DNA of 41,576 bases from Myxococcales bacterium. Lineage in GTDB: Bacteria; Myxococcota_A; Bradymonadia; UBA7976; UBA1532. The stretch covers positions 1-41,576 of the forward strand of contig SHZC01000016.1 in assembly GCA_009692505.1 (NCBI GenBank), in the 5' to 3' direction. Within the stretch, counting starts at the first letter, position 1, and the number at the start of each line of letters is the position of its first letter. Below the pieces are notes generated by a model. The model was given only the letters and a program-made list of their open reading frames with translations, did not search any database and was not told the DNA's origin. Below, piece by piece: positions 24,361 to 33,211 of this stretch. Position numbers and translations under genes: made by a program.

Positions 24361-26651
24361 GAGGCGAGCCCCGGGGAGGGAGCTGCCGAGGGCGCCACCG
24401 AGGGGAGGTGGAATCGAAGGACGGTCCCGGTCCCGGGCGTGCTGTCGACTTCGATGTGGCCGCCGAGCTTCTGAACCGAGGCACGGACCGCGGCGAGACC
24501 GACGCCACGCCCGGAGAGCTCGATCGCCCCGTCTTTAGTGGTGAGCCCGTCCATCAAGAGCGCGCCGACGAGGTCTTCGTGAGTGTCGGCGGGCAGCCCC
24601 ATGGCGCGGCCCTTCGTGGCGACTCGCTGCCAGTCGACCCCGGCACCGTCGTCGTGAATCTCGACGACGAGCATACCGGCGAGCTCACGGGCGACGAGGC
24701 GAATCCGACCCTCCTCGTGCTTGCCATTGGCTTCCCGGGTCTCCATGGACTCGATCCCATGATCGACGGCGTCGCGGACCACATGAATGAACGAGCCCCT
24801 GAACTCGCGGAAGCCCCGGTCGTAGCAGACCCCTTCGGCGTCGATGTCTACCTGAATCGGCTTCTCGAGCCGCTCCCCGAGCGCCCGCGCCTGGTCGGCG
24901 AAGCGGTCGAGGCGGCGGTCGGCCCGCTCCATGCCGATGCGACGCAGGACCGTCTGAAGCTCCACCCCGGAGAGCCGCTCGGCGTCCCGTTGAAGTGCCG
25001 AGAGCTCTGCCTGGCCGAAGCTGAAAGCCTCGTTGCCGCCAATGAGCGGGTTGAGCTTCGCCCGCAGGCTCGTCCAGCTCCCGACGATTCCCAAGGCGAT
25101 GTTCAGGGTCAGGCCGCCCTCGACCGCGCCCATCGAGACCGCCTCCTCGGCCCGATTGCAGGCGTCCGCCACGCTGAGCGCGCCGATCATGCGGGTCGTG
25201 CCCTTCAGCGTGTGAATGTCCCGCAGGCGATCGGTCTCGGAGATCGTCATGTTCTGCAGGCGTGCCAGGAGGCGCTCGACCTCATCGAGGCTGTCACCGA
25301 GGAAACGCCGGTCCGTCGCTGAGAGCTCGAGCAGCGCCAGGAGGTCGCGCCCCTCTTGCTCGGCGATCTCGCGGGCGATGCGATCGGTCGAGTCCATGAC
25401 CACGACGAGCACGTCCTCGACCGCGCCTGACTGGCCCCGGATCGGGAAGAAGTTGATCTCGAGGAACCGACCGTGAGCAGTGAAACCCTTGGGGAACTGG
25501 TCGACGACGACCTCGAAGGGCAACATCCCGTCGAAGAGGTCTGAAAACGCGACCCGCAGCCAAGCGGCGACGCTCGAGGACATGGGCGCGACCCAGTCGG
25601 CGATGTGCGAGAGGCCCTCGCTCTTGTTCCAGGTGTCGAGGGCCTTGGAGCGTTCGAGATCCATGATGCCGTCCCGGTTGCAGACCACGAGCCCCTGGCT
25701 GACATGGTCGAGGACGAGCCTCATGCGGCGGGTTCGATCGTCGAGCGCGGCGGTTGGCTCCGCGACTCGCAGCTCCAAAGTGGCGTTGTTCTGCACGAGC
25801 GAGGCGAGGGCGTGGCGCAGCTTGATGAAGGCCACGACGACCAGGGCGGCCAGGATGAGGCAGACGGCGAAGAGCAGGATGCGGTAGCGGTTTTGGCGAC
25901 CCTCGATGACGCTGAACCCCGTCTGGAAGAGGGCGGCGACCCGCTCGCGATCACGCCCGATTTGGGGATCGATGAAGGCCCGGACGACGCCATCCACCTC
26001 TTCCTCGACGGTCCCGACGGTGAGCAGGTGGCTGGCGAGGCGCGACAGCTGGGGAGCGGCCCCCTCCACCGCGCCGAGCGCCTTGAGCTTGAGAGCGGCG
26101 AGGCTCAGCGCGGCGGCGTCTTCGCCCGTCGCCGAGATCTGGTCGGCGAGGAGCAGGGACAGAGCCTCTTCGATAGGCCCGCGGTCCGCTTGCCCCTCGG
26201 CGAGGATCTGGGCGGCGAGGGTCGGCGAGTAGCGTAGGGAGTTCTTGGCGACCGAGTTGCGCGACTTAAACGTCTCGGCGGCGTCGAGCAGGGCCGCGAC
26301 GTTCTTGCGGTAGGTCGCCGTCGCCTGCTCGAGCTCGGCCCGATTGGCTGCGTCGAGGTCGCTCGGCACCGGCAACGTCTGAAGGAGGCGCTCGGCCTCC
26401 GCGCTGCCCATCGCGAGGGAGTCGTAGGAGTTCAGCAGGCCGAAGCGGGTCCGCAAGACGTCGAACTGAAGGGCACTGACGACGCGGTCGAGCTGTCTGA
26501 GGTGGACGTCGTACGCCTCTTTGGCGGCCCCGGAGACGGCGCTGCTCTGCTTCCAGATGTAGCCCAAGCAGCCGAGGGCAACGAGCGCGGCCGCAACAAA
26601 CTCCAACGTACGGCCGAGGCTCGCTGCTGGAGTTTTTTGACGAGCACTCAT
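24357..26651 (-). CDS. Membrane CheA-like histidine kinase with DAHL-type sensor, PAS-like and HPt domains
   Basis: A 764-aa hybrid sensor kinase. Two membrane helices (about 17-33 and 257-277) frame a helical periplasmic domain whose LRTRFGLLNSYDSLA stretch fits the DAHL sensor family. A short coiled coil (about 280-312) leads to a PAS-like domain (RLVLDHVSQGLVVCNRDG, to about 425). An HPt-like domain follows with phospho-acceptor His480 in IHTLKGTTRMIG, and then a CheA-type ATPase (HVVRDAVDHGIES, DDGAGVDWQ, LSGRGVGLAAVRASVQKLGG). No CheW-like P5 domain follows. The ATG at 26651 is chosen because the open frame upstream is a shadow of the divergent gene. The phosphate would pass to receivers encoded downstream; both are now broken. 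Confidence 0.92.
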   Translation of the reverse strand: MSARQKTPAASLGRTLEFVAAALVALGCLGYIWKQSSAVSGAAKEAYDVHLRQLDRVVSALQFDVLRTRFGLLNSYDSLAMGSAEAERLLQTLPVPSDLDAANRAELEQATATYRKNVAALLDAAETFKSRNSVAKNSLRYSPTLAAQILAEGQADRGPIEEALSLLLADQISATGEDAAALSLAALKLKALGAVEGAAPQLSRLASHLLTVGTVEEEVDGVVRAFIDPQIGRDRERVAALFQTGFSVIEGRQNRYRILLFAVCLILAALVVVAFIKLRHALASLVQNNATLELRVAEPTAALDDRTRRMRLVLDHVSQGLVVCNRDGIMDLERSKALDTWNKSEGLSHIADWVAPMSSSVAAWLRVAFSDLFDGMLPFEVVVDQFPKGFTAHGRFLEINFFPIRGQSGAVEDVLVVVMDSTDRIAREIAEQEGRDLLALLELSATDRRFLGDSLDEVERLLARLQNMTISETDRLRDIHTLKGTTRMIGALSVADACNRAEEAVSMGAVEGGLTLNIALGIVGSWTSLRAKLNPLIGGNEAFSFGQAELSALQRDAERLSGVELQTVLRRIGMERADRRLDRFADQARALGERLEKPIQVDIDAEGVCYDRGFREFRGSFIHVVRDAVDHGIESMETREANGKHEEGRIRLVARELAGMLVVEIHDDGAGVDWQRVATKGRAMGLPADTHEDLVGALLMDGLTTKDGAIELSGRGVGLAAVRASVQKLGGHIEVDSTPGTGTVLRFHLPSVAPSAAPSPGLAS

Positions 26652-27336
26652 TGTCTCGACGAGCGGGCGCATCCGGACCGGCATCGTCGGGCGGACGACC
26701 CTGACGGCGACCCCGGCCAATGGACGCGTCGGGGGCATCGACTTCGAGACCTTCGACGGCGTCCTGAACCGCGTCCGGTTGAACGATGATGGGCCAGCCC
26801 CGGTGCGTCTGGCGCTGGGTTTCCAGGGTCAGCTCGCGCTCACCGGGCGCTTCGACGAGGCGACCTTCTGCATCACCGAAGACGGCACCTACAACTCCGA
26901 CGCGCCGGGCGTGGCCACCGTGGAGAACGTCCGCGGCCGCCGTGGGCTCATCTCCTCGGAGGGCCTCGGGAGCGCGGTCGTGTCGGTCTATATCGGGCCG
27001 TTGAACGACACGATTCAGATCGTCGTCGCGGAGCCGGAGATCACCTTCGTCGAGCTTCGACCGGCGGCGTTGACGATGTCACCGCTCGAGGCCGCTCAGC
27101 TCAAGGCCTTCGCCACGTTCAGCGATGGCACTATCAATGATGTGACCAATAGCCCTGAGACGGAGTGGATCGCGGTGAACGTCAACCCGGTCGTCCCCGT
27201 CGTGGCCCTCAACGGGGTCAAGGGGCTCGTCCGCGCGCTTCGGGTGGGCACCGGCCGCGTCAACGGCTGCACCCGGCATGTCTGCGCCGACGACGATGAG
27301 ACGGACCGACGCGCCGTGATCACCGTCGTGCCCTAA
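26641..27336 (+). pseudogene. 5'-truncated Ig-like (Big2-type) surface protein
   Basis: The frame is open from just after a TGA at 26638 to 27336 and reads as extracellular beta-sandwich sequence throughout: RTGIVGRTTLTATPANGRVG, then LGFQGQLALTGRFDEATF and VATVENVRGRRGLISSEGLG. A second Ig-like repeat follows (ITFVELRPAALTMSPLEAAQ, AFATFSDGTINDVTNSPETE). It has no signal peptide and no good start codon at its beginning; the first usable one is a TTG at 26779 (185 aa). The divergent kinase gene starts at 26651, inside the open frame. The 5' part of the gene and the intergenic region are evidently lost. A short product from 26779 would stay in the cytosol. Confidence 0.6.
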
Positions 27337-27373
27337 ACCTGCAAAGACCTCCCGCCCCGACTCCCCCCCCAAA

Positions 27374-27402
27374 CCTCGTGTCCTGAACCTCAGGGGACGA
27401 GG
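27374..27402. terminator. Hairpin between convergent genes
   Basis: CCTCGTGTCCTGA (27374-27386) and TCAGGGGACGAGG (27390-27402) pair with one mismatch and one wobble around a 3-base loop. The right arm includes the stop of the MopE-like gene. On the minus strand the stem is followed by TTT, weakly supporting termination. Confidence 0.5.
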
Positions 27403-30131
27403 TACACAATCTCCACCTCAAGGTCCGCGATACTCCCCGTGTCCATGCCGACCTCGTCCCGGACGACGAGCGTGAAGATCCCGTCGGCGTTGAGCCCGAC
27501 GAACTGCTGGTAAATCCGGTTGTCGAAGTTGATGTCGCCGCCGGTGAAGGGCAGGAAGTCGTCGTCGAGGCCGCCGTCTTTCCCGTCGACGGTGCCCTCG
27601 CGGTTCCACAAGGTGGCGATGTCCTGGTCATCCCACTGCGCCACGACGACGAGGTCTCGCAGCCAGTCATGGTTGATGTCCAGATCGCGGATCGTGAGCG
27701 ACCGGATGATGGAGCCTGCGGGCGCGTCGAAGGCGAGGTCGGTCGTCGCGATACCCGGCACGCCCGCGACGGCGTCGGGGATCCGCACGTCGGCGGCGGG
27801 CATTCTCTCGATGAGGCTGTCGGTCTGACCACTCGTCGCGAAGAGGCGGTAACGATTCACCGCGTTGCCGAAGCCGAAGACCCGCACGCTGTAAGTGCCG
27901 CGCTCGAGCATGGCCTCGATGACCTCATTGTCGTCGACGCCGACCGAGCGGGAGAGGGCGGCCGCGTCGCCGTCCCGGTAGAGCTCCAGATCGATGTCCC
28001 CCCTCGCGTCGGCGAAGAGCAGATCGATGCGTACGTTCTCTCGGGCGCCGACGTCGAAGGTGTACCAGTCCTCGTCGTGGTCGCAGATCTGGCGGGGGCC
28101 GGTGGCGGCGTCGGGCATGGACGTCGAGAAACCGCGCCCGTCGTTGTGCTCTCGGCCTGCGCCTTCGAGGTCGTCGGTGCACTGCGTGAAGACGTTGACG
28201 GTCATGGAGTAGCCGTTGCGGCGGTCATCGAAGCCGTAGACGCGGACGTAGTAGGTCGTGTCGACCGCGGCCCGGCGCTCGTAGACGGTCTCGGTGTCCG
28301 TGACGCCCACGCTGCCGTCGACGTAGACGATGGCCCCGTTGGCATCGAGCTTTTGCAAGGTCACGTCAATGTCGCCGTCGCCGTGGACGAAGGCGAGGTC
28401 CACCTCGAGGCCGTCGCCGGCGCGAACGTCAATCTCGTACCAGTCCTCGTCGTTGGGGCAGATGGTCAAGTTGCCGTACTGAACGCCGGTCGTATTGCCG
28501 TCGTCCACGCCAGTCGCCCCTCGTGCGTCTCCGTTTGAAGCGGCGTCCTCGAAGGCGTCGTCGTCGCAGCCGTCGGGCGTATTCGGATCGCAGTCGTCGT
28601 CGACGCCGTTATTGGGGATCTCGCGGCCGGCCGGGATGCTCGGATCCTGGGGCGCGCAGTCGTCTGCGTCCGCCACGCCATCGCCGTCCGTGTCGACCAC
28701 CCCCGCGTCGCAGGCCACGTCGCCGCCGCGGCAGTCGTGGTCCACGCCATCGCCGCAGTTCATGTCGAAGTTCTCGACGATCATCGGGCTGATGGTCGCG
28801 TCGTTGTCGTCGCAGTCGTCCGCGCGCAGCACGCCATCCGCGTCGAGATCGTCGTCGGCGGTCGCCGGATCGCAGTCGTCGTCGGCCATGTTGTAGGCGA
28901 CCTCGGTGGCGTCGGGGTTCACATCGGCCGCGCCATCGTTGCAGTCCGTGCCGTTCTGCCCACCTGGGAAGCCGTCGCCGTCCGCGTCGCCGTCGGAGGT
29001 GGCCGGATCGCAGTCATCGTCGAGGCCGTTGTAGGGCGTCTCCATGGCGTTGGGGTTGACCATCGCGTTGCTGTCGTCGCAGTCCTGAGGATGGGCGAAG
29101 CCGTCCACGTCCACGTCGCTGTCGGAGGTCGCCGCGTCGCAGTCGTCGTCAAGTCCGTTGTAGGGCACCTCGGGCGCGCCGGGGAGGACGTTCATGTTCA
29201 TGTCATTGCAGTCGCCGTTGGCCTCGGTGACGCCGTCCATGTCCGCGTCTTCACCCGAGGGCATCCGGTCCGTGCCGTCGCAGTCCTCGTCGATGCCGTT
29301 GCCCGGAATGTCGCGGGCCTCCGGGTTGATATGGGGCGCGCGATCGTTGCAATCCATGCCGCCGACCATCATGGCCTCGAAGCCGTCGCCGTCCACGTCG
29401 GCGTCGCGGGTGTCCTCGTCGCAGTCGTCGTCCTTGCCATTGTAGGGCGTCTCCATGGCGTTGGGGTTGACCGCGGCATCGGTGTCGTCGCAGTCGCCGG
29501 CCTTATTCGTCACGCCGTCCATGTCGGTGTCGGTCTCTCCGCAGATGGAGTCCCCGCCTTCGCAGTCGTTGTCCACGCCGTCGTCGCAGAGCGTCGAGCC
29601 GTCCTCCATCGCGCCCGAGTTCACGTCCTCTCGGGCGTCATCGCAGTCGGCGCCGCTCGCGCAGCCCAGGCCGTAGCCATCCCCGTCCGCGTCCACGCAT
29701 TCGTTGACCATGGGCACGCAGCGGTTCTGGGCCGTGCACTCCTCGCCCGGATCGCAGTGGGCGTCGGTCACGCAGGCCACGTTCTGGCAACGATTCGCCA
29801 GACAGTGCGTGCCCATCGCGCAGTCGTCGTCGTCTCCGCACGGCGACTCCATGGGGTCGTCGCCCGAGCACGAATAGTTCGCGCGGTTGCACATCTGACC
29901 GGCGGGGCAGGTGCGATCCTCGTTGCACTGACCCGGCAGGCAAACCCCCGCGACGCAGACCTTGCCGTCGGCGCAGTTGAAGTCGGCGCTGCAGGTGGCT
30001 GGCGGACCATCCAGGCCGACGTCGATGTCACCGAAGGGGTTGGCCGGCTTCTTCACCTCGTCGGCGCAAGCGGTGAGGGCCGCGGCAAGAAGGGCCAGGC
30101 GAAGGACGGAACCGTCGAATCGTGTTCTCAT
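27390..30131 (-). CDS. MopE-like calcium-binding repeat lipoprotein with PPC and P/Homo B domains
   Basis: Large surface lipoprotein of 913 aa (signal LALLAAALTACADE, lipid Cys22). Residues about 45-150 form a Cys-rich region of EGF/tenascin-like spacing. Then come about ten MopE-type motif units of the form D-D/N-C-D-D ... NPNA-E-x-P-Y-N-G-x-D-D-D-C-D (about 150-530), which in the family bind calcium or other metals. Two PPC-like beta domains follow (DWYEIDVRAGDGLEVDLAF and DWYTFDVGARENVRIDLLF). The C-terminus is a P/Homo B domain (SLTIRDLDINHDWLRDLVV to VEIVYLVP). No catalytic peptidase domain is present. The ATG at 30131 is the only start giving a signal sequence. The role is probably adhesion or matrix structure. 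Confidence 0.9.
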   Translation of the reverse strand: MRTRFDGSVLRLALLAAALTACADEVKKPANPFGDIDVGLDGPPATCSADFNCADGKVCVAGVCLPGQCNEDRTCPAGQMCNRANYSCSGDDPMESPCGDDDDCAMGTHCLANRCQNVACVTDAHCDPGEECTAQNRCVPMVNECVDADGDGYGLGCASGADCDDAREDVNSGAMEDGSTLCDDGVDNDCEGGDSICGETDTDMDGVTNKAGDCDDTDAAVNPNAMETPYNGKDDDCDEDTRDADVDGDGFEAMMVGGMDCNDRAPHINPEARDIPGNGIDEDCDGTDRMPSGEDADMDGVTEANGDCNDMNMNVLPGAPEVPYNGLDDDCDAATSDSDVDVDGFAHPQDCDDSNAMVNPNAMETPYNGLDDDCDPATSDGDADGDGFPGGQNGTDCNDGAADVNPDATEVAYNMADDDCDPATADDDLDADGVLRADDCDDNDATISPMIVENFDMNCGDGVDHDCRGGDVACDAGVVDTDGDGVADADDCAPQDPSIPAGREIPNNGVDDDCDPNTPDGCDDDAFEDAASNGDARGATGVDDGNTTGVQYGNLTICPNDEDWYEIDVRAGDGLEVDLAFVHGDGDIDVTLQKLDANGAIVYVDGSVGVTDTETVYERRAAVDTTYYVRVYGFDDRRNGYSMTVNVFTQCTDDLEGAGREHNDGRGFSTSMPDAATGPRQICDHDEDWYTFDVGARENVRIDLLFADARGDIDLELYRDGDAAALSRSVGVDDNEVIEAMLERGTYSVRVFGFGNAVNRYRLFATSGQTDSLIERMPAADVRIPDAVAGVPGIATTDLAFDAPAGSIIRSLTIRDLDINHDWLRDLVVVAQWDDQDIATLWNREGTVDGKDGGLDDDFLPFTGGDINFDNRIYQQFVGLNADGIFTLVVRDEVGMDTGSIADLEVEIVYLVP

Positions 30132-30257
30132 TTTCAGGAGCTCCCGTGGACGACCTGTGGCCGGCCCGTTTTCAAAGTGATGTCGCCGCACGGCGTACGC
30201 ACGGTCCGTGCCAGAGCCATCGGCGTCTAGAGCCGCCACGTCGGCCACGCCCGCGGG

Positions 30258-31169
30258 TCAGAAAACGAGCACGTCCAGCTTGCGGCTGCCCTCTGCCGCG
30301 ACGAAGTCCTCGCCGCTCGTGAGTCGCTCCTTGGGCGGCCCGTAGCCCGCCGCCGCCGCGATCTCCTCACCGTCGAGGCTGCGGTTCGCCACGAGCAACA
30401 TGAGCCAGGCGTCGTCGGTCATGACGGGACGGCAGGCGCGCAGCAAGCGACCGAGATCGAGGCGGACTTCGACCCGCTCTCCCCTGCGGCCGCCCGTCGG
30501 CATGGGCGGCGGATCGAGCACAATGCCCTCGAAACGCGCGCCCGATTGCGTGGCCCGCTTGACCGCCTCAAAGACGTCGCTGCGCCAGAAGGTGCGGGTG
30601 TCGAAGGTGAGGCCGTTCTTCTCGTAGTTCTCGCGTCCGCGGGCCAGCGCCCCAGGCACGGTGTCCACGTTGACTGTCGAGCGCGCGCCCCCGGCCGCCG
30701 CCGCCACGCCGAAGCTCGACGTGAACGCGAAGAGGTTCAAGACGCGCCGACCGCTGGAGTTTGAACGCACCCAAGCGCGCGCCGGTCGGGCGTCGAGGAA
30801 GAGCCCCGTATTGCGATGTTCGAGCAGCGACACGCCGAAGCGCAGCCCCTGCTCACAGACCTCACGTTGCCCCGAATCTCCGGGTGGGTGTCCCGTTTGG
30901 TCGTTGCCAAAACGGTAGAACAGCGGCGTGGGAAAGACCTCTCTGACCGTGTCCAGGACCTCGATGTCCATCGGCGCGCCCGTGACTCGGACTGCGTCGG
31001 CATATCGCTCGACGACGAGCCGCGCATGGCCCTCGCCCTCGGCGTCAAAGAGGCGAAACGCGTCGGTGTCCAGCGAGAGCGTCGAGCGGCGCGCGAGGGC
31101 CTCCTCGAGATGGACCGAAAGGTGGACCGGCAGGTCCACGGACGGCGTGTCGACCAAGGCTGAGCTCAC
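30258..31169 (-). CDS. RlmI-like class I SAM-dependent RNA methyltransferase
   Basis: A 303-aa methyltransferase of the RlmI/RlmK/YccW group, which methylates cytosines or guanines of 23S rRNA. The segment GLFLDARPARAWVR (usually GxFLDqR) precedes the SAM-binding motif RRVLNLFAFTSSFGVAAAAGGA. NVDTVPGALARGREN covers the acidic-loop region, and DPPPMPTGG is the motif IV catalytic loop. The N-terminal PUA domain of RlmI is replaced by a different short region. The GTG at 31169 overlaps the QueD-like stop (GTGA), which fixes the start; the longer frame to 31271 is a shadow. The target base cannot be deduced. Confidence 0.85.
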   Translation of the reverse strand: MSSALVDTPSVDLPVHLSVHLEEALARRSTLSLDTDAFRLFDAEGEGHARLVVERYADAVRVTGAPMDIEVLDTVREVFPTPLFYRFGNDQTGHPPGDSGQREVCEQGLRFGVSLLEHRNTGLFLDARPARAWVRSNSSGRRVLNLFAFTSSFGVAAAAGGARSTVNVDTVPGALARGRENYEKNGLTFDTRTFWRSDVFEAVKRATQSGARFEGIVLDPPPMPTGGRRGERVEVRLDLGRLLRACRPVMTDDAWLMLLVANRSLDGEEIAAAAGYGPPKERLTSGEDFVAAEGSRKLDVLVF

Positions 31170-31540
31170 GAAGCTCGCGGCCCGCGATAGATCACCTTCG
31201 ACACCTCGTTCTCCCGGAGGACGAGCTGGGATAGAGCCGGAAGGCGCGGCTTGAGGCGATGCCAGATCCACGTGACCAGAACCTCGCTGGTCGGATTCTC
31301 CAAGCCTTCGAGATCATTGAGATAATTGTGATCCAAGTCGGCACGCAGAGGCGCGAACGCCTGCTCGATGTCTCCGAAATCCACCACCCATCCGGTCGTG
31401 GGTCCGAGGTCGCCGACCACATGAATCTCCAAGTAAAACGCCAGCCCATAGAGGCGACCGCAGGGGTGGCCTTCGGGCACACGCGTCAGGCGTCGCGCCG
31501 ACTCGAATCGGATGATGTGGCACAGCTCGTAGTCGCCCAT
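31166..31540 (-). CDS. QueD/PTPS-family protein lacking the zinc histidines
   Basis: A 124-aa protein with the fold signature of 6-pyruvoyl-tetrahydropterin synthase / 6-carboxytetrahydropterin synthase (queuosine pathway). FESARRL stands for FxAaHxL, and HPCGRLYGLAFYLEI for the C-x3-HGHxY region. GWVVDFGDIEQAFAPLRADLDH, LNDLEGLENPTSE and the final VIYRG also match. The three zinc-binding His are absent: AHxL has become ARRL, and HGH has become YGL. The catalytic-region Cys and the LDHxxLN and PTSE motifs are kept. The enzyme is probably inactive in the normal reaction or uses another chemistry. It starts 15 bp after the kinase stop and overlaps the methyltransferase by 4 bp. Confidence 0.8.
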   Translation of the reverse strand: MGDYELCHIIRFESARRLTRVPEGHPCGRLYGLAFYLEIHVVGDLGPTTGWVVDFGDIEQAFAPLRADLDHNYLNDLEGLENPTSEVLVTWIWHRLKPRLPALSQLVLRENEVSKVIYRGPRAS

Positions 31541-31555
31541 GGAACGCTCGCTCCT

Positions 31556-33121
31556 CTACATTTCGATGATCAGCGGCTGATCGGCCCGCTCGTTGGGGAC
31601 GGCGGGCACGACCGTGCGACGACCGCCCTCGGGCCGAGTGATCACCATCTGCACGCCGATCGGCATGGGGCACTCCACGGCGTCCACGCAGATGGTCTCT
31701 TGGGTGTCCGTCCGAATGAACGTCGCCGTGCCCGAGGAGACGGAGACGTTGACCGTGCCTGGGGCGCGGCCACGCACGAGGTATCGCCCGGTACTGTCCC
31801 TACGCAGCTCGGCGCTTGGGAGAGGCGCGGGCGCCAGCGTCGCGGACGAATCAACGGTGGGCGCCGTCTCGGTCCCGTGAGCGCGCTCGGCGAGGCGTAC
31901 CTGCCGCCAGAAGATGTAGCCACCGATGCCGGTCAGGACGAGGACGCAGGCGGCCAGGAGGCGCGTGGCGTCGAGGGACTCAAGGCTGGAGCCCTTGGGC
32001 TGATTGACCGGCGCGGGTCGCTCCCGTGAGGAGCCCCCAAACGCCGTGCCCCACTCGGCGCGCGCGGGCTTGGAGTCGTTCGAGACGACGGGGGCCTTGA
32101 AACGACGGTCGTCGAGCTCGAGGGGCGCCTCGTAGGGGGGCACCTCGTAGGGGGGCACCTGCTTCGGAGGGGCCGAGTCGGCTTGGACCGGACGCTGGGG
32201 CGGCGGCGGTTCGTCCGAGTACGTCAGCACGATGGGCAGCGGCGCGGTGAACGGCGGCCCGAACGAAGGTGCCGTCTCGACGAACTCCGCGGCCTGATTC
32301 AGCGCGCCCAGGAGCCACTCCGCGCTCTGGGGGCGGGCGAGCGGATCCTTCTCCAGACACTGAAGTATGAGCCGGTCGACCGCCTCGGGCACGCCGAGCA
32401 GCGGGCATCGCTCCCGGAGCGGGACGGGCTTGTCGTTTCGGTGCGCCCGGAAAATCCCGTCGGTGCTGGCGTGCTCGAAGACGGCCTCGCCGGAGATCAG
32501 GCGGTAGAGGACGCAGCCGACGGCGTAGAGGTCCGTGCGACTCGAGACGCTCAACCCGAGAACCTGCTCGGGCGAGATGTACCGTGCCGTGCCCTTGACG
32601 GCCCCGAGCGTGGCCTCGAGCGTGGTCACCTCGTCGATGATTTTCGCCACGCCGAAGTCAAGCAGCTTGACGGCCGTCGCCCCGCCCGGCACGCGTTGGA
32701 GGAAGATGTTCGCGGGCTTGACGTCACGGTGCACGAGGCCAAGCGCGTGGGCCTCGCATAAGGACTTCAGCACCTCCACCATGATCGACATCGCCTCGAG
32801 CGTCGGCAAAGCCGTCTCCCGGCGCAGGCGGGTTCGGAGGTCTTCGCCCTCGAGGAACTCGGTGACAAGGTACGGGCGGTCGCCCGACGTGAAGCCCGAG
32901 TCGAGCAGCTGGACCGTCTGGGGTGAGCGAAGGCGGCTGAGGGCCATGATCTCACGGACAAAGCTGTCCCGCATCAACGAGCTCTCCGTCAGCTCGTGCC
33001 TCAGGAGCTTGACGGCGACGTCCCGATCCAACGTCGGGTGCCGAGCACGAAAGACCTCGCCCATGCCGCCGGTGGCGACCTTCGACAGCAGCCGGTAGGG
33101 TCCAATCGAGCTCGGTTCCAT
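31556..33121 (-). CDS. Second membrane-anchored Ser/Thr protein kinase
   Basis: A 521-aa eukaryotic-type kinase. The catalytic domain (about 8-275) has the glycine loop VATGGMGEVF, Lys38 (VAVKLL), HRDVKPAN with Asp133, DFG with Asp155, and SPEQ. A Pro-rich linker includes the tandem VPPYEVPPYEAP (about 322-333). A membrane helix (about 387-405, RLLAACVLVLTGIGGYIFW) follows. The last 115 residues are extracytoplasmic and contain PEGA-like wording (GRAPGTVNVSVSSGTATF). It heads an operon with the QueD-like and methyltransferase genes, which suggests that an external signal controls a nucleic-acid modification function. That link is inference from spacing only. Confidence 0.93.
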   Translation of the reverse strand: MEPSSIGPYRLLSKVATGGMGEVFRARHPTLDRDVAVKLLRHELTESSLMRDSFVREIMALSRLRSPQTVQLLDSGFTSGDRPYLVTEFLEGEDLRTRLRRETALPTLEAMSIMVEVLKSLCEAHALGLVHRDVKPANIFLQRVPGGATAVKLLDFGVAKIIDEVTTLEATLGAVKGTARYISPEQVLGLSVSSRTDLYAVGCVLYRLISGEAVFEHASTDGIFRAHRNDKPVPLRERCPLLGVPEAVDRLILQCLEKDPLARPQSAEWLLGALNQAAEFVETAPSFGPPFTAPLPIVLTYSDEPPPPQRPVQADSAPPKQVPPYEVPPYEAPLELDDRRFKAPVVSNDSKPARAEWGTAFGGSSRERPAPVNQPKGSSLESLDATRLLAACVLVLTGIGGYIFWRQVRLAERAHGTETAPTVDSSATLAPAPLPSAELRRDSTGRYLVRGRAPGTVNVSVSSGTATFIRTDTQETICVDAVECPMPIGVQMVITRPEGGRRTVVPAVPNERADQPLIIEM

Positions 33122-33211
33122 AAGGGCTTGGACTGTCTCACGGTCGGCCGCTCGTCACAATTGCCCTGCGCCTCCCCGACCCCACTGCCCAAGTGGGTTG
33201 CCCTTGTTTTT

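Noticed and set aside
23440-24474. 344-aa plus-strand frame
   Set aside because: Antisense to the cytochrome c peroxidase, whose heme motifs and signal are clear.
28737-30230. 497-aa open frame antisense to the MopE-like gene
   Set aside because: It mirrors the regular repeat codons of the other strand (Val/Ala/His-rich, no motif). The minus-strand frame has a lipoprotein signal and recognised domains.
30132-30248. Upstream extension of the MopE-like gene
   Set aside because: It would bury the lipoprotein signal; the ATG at 30131 places the signal at the N-terminus.
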